DNA from: Rosa chinensis
Taxonomy: Eukaryota; Streptophyta; Magnoliopsida; Rosales; Rosaceae
Length of the DNA stretch: 64,000 nt
NCBI RefSeq assembly: GCF_002994745.2
Contig: NC_037093.1
Span: forward strand, 69,211,510-69,275,509
Direction of reading: 5' to 3'
The notes under the pieces were generated by a model, which saw nothing but the letters and a program-made list of their open reading frames with translations, was not told the origin of the DNA and ran no database searches. Positions 55,550 through 64,000 of the stretch are shown here, in pieces (the first letter of the stretch is position 1; each line of letters begins with the position of its first letter). The position numbers and the translations under genes were made by a program.

Positions 55550-58500
55550 CTACTCTTCACTGTCTGAATCGGTGTCAGAGTCGGAGATGGAGAAGGAGTC
55601 GGACTCAGAGTCGTAGTCATAGTCGTAGTCCTCTGAAGAAGCTTTGATTGCTTCCGCAGTCATGAGAGCAACCACAGCCTTGTGCATTGCTAGATCCGCT
55701 CTGTAAAACAATCTGCGAGCATTTTCTCTCTTACGCTTGGCTAAGTTATGTGCATGCTGAGCGGCACCGGATGCCTCACGAAGCCTAAACTCATCATGAT
55801 CAAAGCCATGCGCATTTACAAGCCTCTGAGCAACATCTGGTTGATAATATGACTGGCTTGACCACTCCGGGAAACCAATATTCCCTCTATGAACTCCATT
55901 TCTGTTTCGTACCACTCTATGATTATATGGAGACACCATCTGGGGGTCAACAGAGGATGCTATTGTCCGATATTTCTTTGACTTGCTTCTGTCAATTCTG
56001 TGAAGATGATTCCTCTCAAAACCATCATTGCCCATAAAGATGTTTGCTGCATCCCTTGGTGAAAAAACCCTGGGCGACGTCTGAGACAATGGAGAGTCAT
56101 CTAAAGATTCATAGTTATGGCCTGAATATGCAATTTTTTCATCACCATAGGCAAACCCATTTGATCTCCTTCCTGAGGGAAGAGATATACCCAATAAACA
56201 AAGATGATTGCAAATAAAATTAGTCAAAAAATTACAATTTATGTCTTAAATGAGGTAAAAAAAGTTACCAATAGGATGGAAACCATCCTGATCTCCTAAC
56301 ACCGCATTGGTATGTGCAGAAATAGAAAATTTCTTCTGTGACCGTTGCTTTGATCCCTTATTGGGAACTTCCAGGCCCCGTGGTTTCAGACAAAAAGCAT
56401 ACATAGGTGGCTTCTCAACTGCTGCAGCTTTCTCACGGCCACCATTAGCGAGTGTGTTATTCATCTTGGTCATAGCTTGCTCCCACTCCCTCACTTGTTT
56501 TTGATACGTCTCCCATGACGGTGGCTGAAAAGAAAAATTGAATTTATCAGAATATCAGATACAGAATTCAGAATTTCAGATACACAACACAGAAATACAT
56601 TATCTTTTGACAAGGCAAAAAGGTGGAAAGTAATCAGTAGACACAAACATCCCCACCCAGTGCATTTACCACAGGAAACAAGCCCCAGAATAAAGTAACC
56701 CTGACAAGATCCAAAACCAGGCTTCTCTTACTATATGCATGAAGATAGTTGTTTTCGTATCCACAAATTAACGAGTGCACAGAACAGAGCAGGAGTGAAG
56801 TTCAGCATAACGTATAGATGTGTACATTCACAGGCATAGAAGAAAGCTTGTATTTGATAAAAACTTAGATTGAAAGCACCAAGAAAAAATGATAAAAAAA
56901 TATAATAAACAGACATGATCAGCAATGCCAAGTACAGTTACAACTGAGTGAACTGACAAATAGTCTACCTAGGGAATGCGCTCTATCGTATACTATAATA
57001 GCGCAAAGGTTGTAATCCTACAACTAAATTGTAAATATATCGCTTGTGATAAAAAAGAACTGAAGGTACCTGGAGATGTCGGATTAAAGGCATTCCCTTT
57101 CTCAGCCGTTTCTGACGCCAATGCTCATAAATGGTTTTAATCAAATCCATGGGCCCAATACCAGTCATGAACTCTTCTATTTCTTCAGATGTGAACTGAT
57201 CACATTGCCGAACATATGCAGCCTTCTCAAACATGTCCATTGTCTTCTCAAACATCTCCTCGCCAATCTCCATTGAGCTACTCTTTTCAACTTCTGAAGA
57301 ATTTTGAAACTTCAAAATCCATCGCTCATCATCACTATCCATGTCATACAAGAGACGAGATGGATCTAAAGCCATCTCAACATCTGTTTTCATCTGCTGA
57401 AAGTACTTGGTAGAACTGCGAAGAAATGCTATTTCTGTTCCATTATCATCAATATCTTCTACTAAGCGAACACCAGGAATAGGAATGTTTTTAACTGACG
57501 CAGACCGAAGGTTCCGATTGTAACACTCTTCATGCATCTCCTTGAAAAGGGCCCACTGGCTCCTATCTGGAAACTCCAAGATCCAATCCTTTCCTCCTTT
57601 CCACATCATAACATGAGTATAGCGGTTTGTTGACCCAGGCTGCAAAAATTGATGTGCTTTGTATGAATACTTCGTAGTCCCTGAAAGTTTTACAGCAAGC
57701 TTCCACTCACTATTATCAAAGAGTTCTAATACTACACGTGCCCCACATTCTCTCCACCCTCTGTCACTTGCAGAAATTAACACATTTGCCTCACAGGATA
57801 AGAGCTCCAAGTTCCTTTCGGAACCTCTGGAAATGTCTGATGACCTCTTCTCGCTGGCCCTTCTAATTCGCTTATTAGGAAGCCCTTTGTGAACATTTCT
57901 TTGCTTAGAGCTGACATCAAAACCTCCACAAGGCAATGTGTATGAGACTTGAGTTCGGGGCTTCTTCGGTCCATTACCAAAACCATTATGGAAAATGTCA
58001 GCCTTTCCATCTGACCAACGATGTGCGAGGTTTCCAAATGATGACATACTACTTCTATTTCGCTGCCCTGTACTTCTGGGAGCAGTGGGGCTGGGACTGG
58101 GGATAATGCTACCATTCATATTCAATGAAAAAACTGTAGGCTGTTGAAAATCTGTAGGCTGTTGGGCACTTTGTAACTCCCTCTCCACAGGCTTCTCAAA
58201 ATGGTCAAAAGATGGAATTTCAACAGTAAGCCCATTCACAATAGAACGGGAACTAGTTTCAGATTTATCTCTGCCAGTGAAAGTCCTAGAAGAGGCTCCA
58301 GCAACATTAACAACACAATTTTGGTAAAGCTGAGATGACTTTAACCGACCGCGCTGACTGCAAATAGAAAGAGATGTTTCTGTTACCACTTTAGTACAGG
58401 ACCCACCAGAGGTAGCCACATTTGCGGGAGCCTTCAAATTGTTCTCGGGAGTAATTTCTGAATCATGGTCTTGAAAGCAGATATTAGCAACACTGTGTTC

Positions 58501-61288
58501 CATAAGCAACTTAAGATGCAAATTAATGAAGAAAGTAGGTGCAGCTGTAAAAGATAGAGCAAGTGGGGGAAGCTTTCTGTGAAGCTCATCAGAATGAGTA
58601 GCAGAATGGCTGATATTTACAAAACTAACTTCCCGAGAACTGCCCATGAAGTTAATGCCCTGCCTGGACCTCTTCCGTGTACCCTGCTTGGAGACAAATC
58701 ACAGAAGTTAATACTTTCATAATACAGCATTGAAGAGGAATAAATAGCAAGCATAATTATCTATTAAAAGGGAGAAGACAACAAAATTCCACTTAAGAAC
58801 GCAAAAATCAAGCAATATGTAAAAAAGATCAAACAAATACCTTGACAGAGGGTTGCCTGCAAAGAGACATAGAAGGTGACTGATTTATTCCATTTTGAAG
58901 TGCCTGGATATTATCATAGGTGCATTCAGACAGAGGCAGTTTTTTGGCGAGTAAACAATGCCTCCTGAGTTTATTGTCTAGGTACATCCATGTTGAATTT
59001 TTAACTTGACAGAAGTTGTAGAAAGCAGACACAAGTTGCTTTCCAAGATGCTGAACACAGGAGAATTTAAACCTGATTGAAGTTGCTGGTAACTGGAAAT
59101 CAGTAAGCTTCCCCTGTTCATTAGGGTGATGAAATAATGTCAGGATAAGAGAAACAAAGGCCACCGCCTGCTTCAAGCAACCTTCAAACAAAAGAAACCT
59201 CAGTCCAACTACATTATCAACAAAGAGCATCTCCAAATGAACCTTTGGCCATGTGGTCACCACTACACCATGCCGAAGTAGCATTGCAGCTTGAAAGAAC
59301 CGTAACAACTCTACTCCAAGAGAATCATTCATTAGTGAATGCAGTGGAAGGCATTTAAATTTGACTTTTCCAGATTCTATCCAAGGAAGAGTTAACTTTA
59401 GCAACCCTGCATCATCACTATACCACAATGGCCAACTGCGATCAAATATAACAACAAAATCATCCGGCTCTTCCAAGTCCCAAACCTCCTCAACAGGAGT
59501 AACAGAAGTACAACAATGATGTCCATGCATGGAAGCATGCTCATCCTTGTATATTTGAGACAGTACAGAGCCAGTCTTGCGCAATCGCTTCCGATAATAA
59601 ACAATAGGCATTTTGCTATCTTCGGAGTTGCCTTCTGGAGCAGGCTTCTCTTCCCTCACAGGATCAGATGATCTGCCGGAATTACAAGATAATTTATTTG
59701 TATCCCTTCTAGAGGAAACATCACTCAAACACCCATGTAAAGTGCCAGCACTGTCAGACAAAGTTGGCACGGACTTTGGAGATAGACCAGTTGTTTTTTG
59801 CTTCTTCACAGCATGAGAAGGAGACTTGCTCCGACGGGTAGATCGCGACAACCATGAAATAATAGGTTCAGAATCCATACAGCTGCCTATGCAGCTATCG
59901 TCCTCCGACATCGAGTCTCTCTTTTTCTTCTCTTTTCTGGGTTTCAAGTTTCCTTCTCTCTCTTCAGAACTTGTAATTTGCATGATTGATTTTTTCTGTT
60001 TTGCCTTACCAGGAACTTCAGTAGGAAGTAGCAAGAGCTTGAACCGCTCATGTTGAAGATCAACCCATTCTTCTTCACGGTCATCGTATCTAATATGGTG
60101 AAGTTTTTTCTCCTTGTCATAATCATTCACAAGGCCATAATACCAACTTTGGTCCAAAGGCCAGAAGACCTTGATCTTACGGTTCAATACCCAACAAGCA
60201 TCCAAGTCCCCAAAGAAGATTTCATAGAAGTGGCGCCTCTTCCTCGTACCTTTCTTTTCTTTGTGCTGCTTCCTGGCCCTGGGCCTCAGCACTCTACCAG
60301 CATTATCAACAGATTGAGATTCTGATCCAGAAAATGACTTCGACATGTGACTATCAAAATCCTGACCAGGAGATGACTGATTAGACAACCCGTTTGAAGA
60401 TTGCATCGCAGAAGCCTTGGTGTTTAATGAAAACCCAGTACAGCTTGGATCAAACCTCGATGAAAGCATCCTCGCTGCATTCTCTTCAAGATTCTCCTCC
60501 TCGTCTTCTTGTGAAGCCTGGCATGCTTTAGTAGAACTATTGACTAAAGGCTCAGCTTCCTTGGCATCAGTTTTACTATCAGGTGACAAGTCCTTCCTTT
60601 TCCGACGATTCCTCCGGGACTTTTTCAAAGATGAATTACCATTGTTTGCAACGGACTGCCTCTCAAGAACATTTTCTTTCTTTGCATGTGAAGTTGCATT
60701 CAACTCACTATTTATATTTTCTTTGCATTCATCCAAACCTTTGTTTCTTTTGGCCTTCCAGGCCTCAGCTTGAGTACTCAAATCATCACCACTTAAGTTA
60801 GCTATCTGATGATTCTGATCAACACTAGTTGCTCTACCGGCAGACTCATCTGACAGCTTCAACAGCTGAGCACCCTCACATTTTTTTCGCCCCACGAATC
60901 CCCTCTTACGCCTCGGGATTTGAATGCCACTATTATCCAAACTAAGCTTTGAAACGCCATTTAACCCACTACTGCTATCCAATTTTTGACTTGACCCCGA
61001 TTTGAATGCGTCCGGATCATGTGAACCAGAATCCAACCCTCTATGATAAGCTTTATCTATACTCTTCTTGCTACTACTAGTATTAACATTCTTGAGACTA
61101 CTGAGAGACACCTCTTTCCTACTCCTCTTCTTCTTGTCCCCACCGTCGTCGTCCTCACTCCCTTTTCTCTTCAGGCTCTGATTTTCAGCCTCTTTTCTAC
61201 TCCTGGACTTGTACAAACTCTTAAGATCCAAAGATCTCGATTTCCTGGGAATTTCAGTGCCATGTGAAACCTCTATTCTATTTTCCAT
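55550..61288 (-). CDS. Enhancer-of-polycomb-like chromatin protein (EPCR type)
   Basis: Four coding exons (-): 61288-58841, 58683-57070, 56524-56269, 56172-55550; total 4941 nt, 1646 aa. The start MENRIEVSHGTEIPRKSRSL is the first ATG of a family-like N terminus after the CAG acceptor near 61361; in-frame codons before it are leader. A Lys/Arg-rich region with nuclear signals (KKKRSRKE, RRNRRKRK) comes first. A Tudor-like domain lies at about residues 365-420 (KIKVFWPLDQSWYYGLVNDY, HIRYDDREEEWVDL). The C-terminal Enhancer-of-polycomb region is at about 1270-1440 (DERWILKFQNSSEV, FMTGIGPMDLIKTIYEHW, PPSWETYQKQVREWEQAM). An acidic Asp/Ser tail ends the protein. Long plant EPL proteins of this kind (EPCR1/2) are subunits of the PEAT chromatin-silencing complex. 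Confidence 0.9.
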
Positions 61289-61700
61289 CAACAATTCCTC
61301 AAACCGAGACGCCCCAAACTTGACATTCCATCCTACATGCCCCCACACATTTTTGAGATCTGATACACCAAAAATTAAAGCCAAAACAAAACCCGAAAAC
61401 CAAAGCGATCACACATAGTGCTCATGCATTCAGATCATATCATCAAAATTTGAGAAATTTAATTCGAATACATGCGTACCTTAACCGTAACACGCCGAAT
61501 CATCGCTTCCTCCAACAGTCGTGAAGATCACGAAGCAAGAGCATGATTTGGGATTCCAATCCGGCCTCCTGAGACGAAACCCTAAGTCAATTTCACCGTT
61601 TCGGATTCAATTTCAGGAAATTTGAAGATTTCTCCTGTTTTTCACCGGAAGGGACGGGCCAGAGAGAGCTAGGGTTTTCTTTTTCGGTTCCCACTTCCAC
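61289..61700 (-). other. 5' leader of the EPCR-like gene
   Basis: Leader exon 2 is 61289 to about 61361, behind acceptor GTATCAG. A donor TTAAG|GTACGC near 61480 closes the first leader exon, which extends to about 61680. Confidence 0.5.
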
Positions 61701-61949
61701 CAAAATAAAAAGGGTTTCGATCGAAAATTAAAAACCAAATGGAAAAAAATACGCGAATCCTTTGGATAACGCCACGTGGCGCAATCTGGGATGTTCGATT
61801 GCTGTTCGGCTGCTTGCGTTCGCACAGTAGTCACCTGGAGACTAACGATTTCACGGGAAATAATAATATGGTGGGGTGGTGACGGTCCAATTACTAGTCC
61901 TCAACAATTGATGGATGAGATTTGATGTACTTGAGTGAATAATGATTTT

Positions 61950-62580
61950 GAGAATTGTTTAGCGGTGTGAACACTGAGAATCATTATCCGTAAAGTATGC
62001 CATTTTTGTCTTTTGAGTTATTAGGTGCCAAAAATGAAATACTGCAGTTACTCGCCAAAATCAGTGTTGGTTGTTAGGCGCCCAAAAAAAGAAATATTAT
62101 AGCTTCTCGTTAGAGTCCGTGTTTGTTTACACACTGAGCATCATTATCCAAAAATATCGAGAATGCCATTTTTGCCTTTGAGTTGTTAGGCGTCAAAAAG
62201 AAAATACTGCAGCTACTCGCTAGAGTCAGTGTTGGTTTCCACACTAAGCATCATTATCCTTTAGGTATCGAGAATGTCATTTTTGCTTTTGAGTTATTAG
62301 GGGCCAAAAAGGAAATACTGCAGCTACTCGCTCTAGTAAGTGTTGGTTTCCACACTGAGCATCATTATCCTTTAGATATCGAGAATGTCATTTTTGCCTC
62401 TCAATTATTAAGCGCTAAAAATGAAATATTTGCAACTACTCGCTTGAGTCAGTATTGGTTTCCACATTGAGCATCATCATCCGTTAAGTATCGAGAATGT
62501 CATTTTTGCCATTGAGTTATTAGGCGCCAAAAAGAAAAAATCGCAGTTACTCGCTAGAGTCAGTGTTGGTTTCCAATGCA
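61950..62580. repeat. Tandem repeat, period about 111 bp, five to six copies
   Basis: Each unit contains GCATCATTATCC, TATCGAGAATGTCATTTTTG, a GGCGCCAAAAA-like box, CTGCAGYTACTCGC and AGTCAGTGTTGGTTTCCACA. The word ending in GCA recurs at 62140, 62250, 62361 and 62473, so the spacing is 110-112 bp. The first units are more diverged. An open frame at 62183-62470 is only the repeat read in a frame that stays open because 111 is a multiple of three. Confidence 0.92.
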
Positions 62581-63150
62581 TTCCTTCAGAGTGACATGTG
62601 GCCACAGGTGAGGTAAGACAGTTAATAGAGCTAAGAATTGGGCGTGTGAAGTAGTACTGAAGCAGGACATTCTAGCAAGTAGCAACGCGCGGAAGTGAAT
62701 AACAATATAGAGTGGCGTAGTCAAAAGAAAGAATAAGATTGAGTTGATACATTTAAGCATCGAGAAATTATTGTATACAACAAGCTCTCATTGCATGCAT
62801 TTGTAAGCATTGATTTGGACCGTCCACCACTTTAACATTTAGTGATTTGATAGGAACCTGCAAACTTATGGTTAATTTTTTTTTTTTTTTGAAAGGGGAT
62901 GGTTAAATTTTTAAAAACCCACCATTTGCCCATCGTTGGTGCAAATTTCACTCCCCAAAAGTATCTGAAGCAGATTTTACAATTTACCTTTGGGTCGACT
63001 CATTTAGACTCCCGGTCCTCTAAAATAGTAACATCCACAAGTCGTGGTCCAAATAGACTTAGATATAAACCAAGGGACTATTTAGCAAAAACTGACAATA
63101 ATCATAACAACTTATTACTCTCCACAGAACAATCGTTCTCTCGCAAGATT
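62581..63150. other. Promoter region of the syntaxin gene
   Basis: No other gene is seen. A poly-T run lies at 62878-62890. No clear TATA box. Confidence 0.4.
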
Positions 63151-63528
63151 GAATTCCCAGACCTCTAGATCCGGGCTCGCATTGAAAAATCTCTCAAGTT
63201 TTCTGGCGATCTTGATCCAGACGGCACCGTTTTTGCTCTCTCTGGCTCACAAGCTTCATCCACCTCTGCTCAATTCGCCGGAAAAAGTTCAATCGGTGCG
63301 GGTCTAGGGTTTCAGATCTCGCACTCTTCCAGGTAATTTCGCCGTTGCGTAATTTACTTTTCGTTTTACTGCTTGGAATCGAATGCTATTGGAAGGTGAA
63401 CGAATTGAATTAAATTTTGCGCAGCAATCTGTTATTAGGATTTCGTAGGCATTGAAGTAATTTTATGCGGTTTCAGGTGGGGTTATGTTATTGTGGAGGT
63501 TCAATTTGAGAAGCTAAGGTTGGGAACA
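63150..63528 (+). other. 5' leader of the syntaxin gene with one intron
   Basis: Donor TTCCAG|GTAATT at 63332/63333 and acceptor GGTTTCAG at 63469-63476 give a 144-bp leader intron. The transcript start is somewhere near 63150. Confidence 0.6.
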
Positions 63529-63784
63529 ATGCATGCCAAGGGGACACAATCGTCTTTTCGGGATCGGACGCAGGAGTTCCACAGTGTAGCAGAGAGGCTA
63601 AAGAAGTCATTCTCGTCGGCGCCGGGGCCGGGGCCAGGGCCGTCGCAGAATGGCCCCACTAGTGGATCGAAATTCCAGGAACAACAATCGGCCGTGGCGA
63701 CTCACTCCGAGTTTAATAAGAGGGCATCCAAAATTGGATTGGGGATACACTCCACGTCGCAGAAGCTTGGAAAGCTGACAAAAT
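63529..63784 (+). CDS. SYP32: SYP3-class syntaxin (Qa-SNARE), first coding exon
   Basis: The ATG at 63529 gives MHAKGTQSSFRDRTQEFHSV, then AERLKKSFSSAP, a Gly/Pro linker (PGPGPGPSQNGP) and SEFNKRASKIGLGIHSTSQK. This matches the N terminus of plant syntaxin-31/32, the Golgi Qa-SNAREs related to yeast Sed5; the N-terminal peptide of Sed5-type syntaxins binds the SM protein Sly1. The exon ends at a donor ACAAAAT|GTGAGT (63784/63785). The Habc remainder, SNARE helix and membrane anchor lie beyond the window. The frame stays open to 63855 only because the intron starts without a stop. Confidence 0.87.
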
Positions 63785-64000
63785 GTGAGTTGTTGCTGAT
63801 GATTTCTAGTATAATTGTAATTGCGGTTTTTGGTTTGAAATTTGAAGCAATTTAAATTGATCTAGGTGGTGTTTGTTGTTATTAAATGTCATTATGCACA
63901 ATCTTTTGTCTTGGAACCCATGTTGATAGCCATTGCTTAAAATATCAAAAGATTATGAGTTGTTGTCACGGTTGAAAGTAAGAACCAGGGAGTGTAAACC
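63785..64000 (+). other. Start of syntaxin intron 1
   Basis: Follows a consensus GTGAGT donor; no acceptor followed by family-like coding sequence is seen before the window ends. Confidence 0.6.

Noticed and set aside
62183..62470. Open frame with 37-residue repeats as a repeat protein gene
   Set aside because: It has no ordinary start and is the 111-bp repeat read in a frame open by chance; no splice or promoter support.

Overview
This is plant nuclear DNA, almost certainly from a eudicot. It is AT-rich, its genes have short GT..AG introns (often one in the 5' leader), the families are plant-specific (FLZ zinc finger, leucine-rich-repeat extensin, MOT1 molybdate transporter, EPCR-like Enhancer-of-polycomb protein, KHA-domain potassium channel), and it carries Copia, hAT, MULE and LINE elements plus TTTAGGG-type repeats. 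A rosid, perhaps Rosaceae, is my guess; nothing here proves the species.

Layout. 1-1 kb: last three exons of a Shaker-type K+ channel (+). 2-7.3 kb: a non-autonomous MULE with 9-bp target duplications, a minus-strand retroposon remnant, and a plus-strand retroposon with 11-bp target duplications and an apparent 3' transduction. 10.4-12.9 kb: FLZ-type zinc-finger gene (+). 13.4-17 kb: broken hAT transposase and broken LINE (both -). 18.0-22.6 kb: CHY/CTCHY/RING E3 ligase gene (-), 10 coding exons. 24.2-26 kb: pollen-type LRR-extensin gene (+) whose Pro-rich end is frame-disrupted. 27.3-31.2 kb: domesticated MULE-transposase SWIM-finger gene (-). 32.5-39.4 kb: a very young, nearly intact Copia retrotransposon (+) with LTRs that look identical and GATCT target duplications. 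39.5-40.7 kb: second copy of the MULE family, inverted. 42.8-43.4 kb: MITE-like element filled with telomere-type repeats. 43.6-45.0 kb: single-exon molybdate transporter (+). 46.9-48.6 kb: hAT element with 8-bp target duplications that has captured the start of a host gene. 49.3-54.4 kb: AGD14-type ArfGAP gene (-), 13 coding exons. 55.5-61.7 kb: EPCR-like chromatin gene (-), 4 coding exons. 61.95-62.58 kb: ~111-bp tandem repeats. 63.2 kb-end: first exons of a SYP3-class syntaxin (+).

For five spliced genes I derived exons from splice signals plus reading frame, and the summed lengths are multiples of three in each case (K+ channel end 103 codons, E3 ligase 284, SWIM protein 691, ArfGAP 803, EPCR-like 1647, stop codons included). 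The genes are separate housekeeping or regulatory loci, not a pathway cluster.

The most unusual signals are: a 12-bp minisatellite present at three places in the Copia element, once coding and twice in the leader; a possible leader intron in that element that joins in phase with gag; the hAT with a captured and partly duplicated gene fragment; the inverted pair of MULEs with a palindromic minisatellite; and the telomere-repeat MITE.
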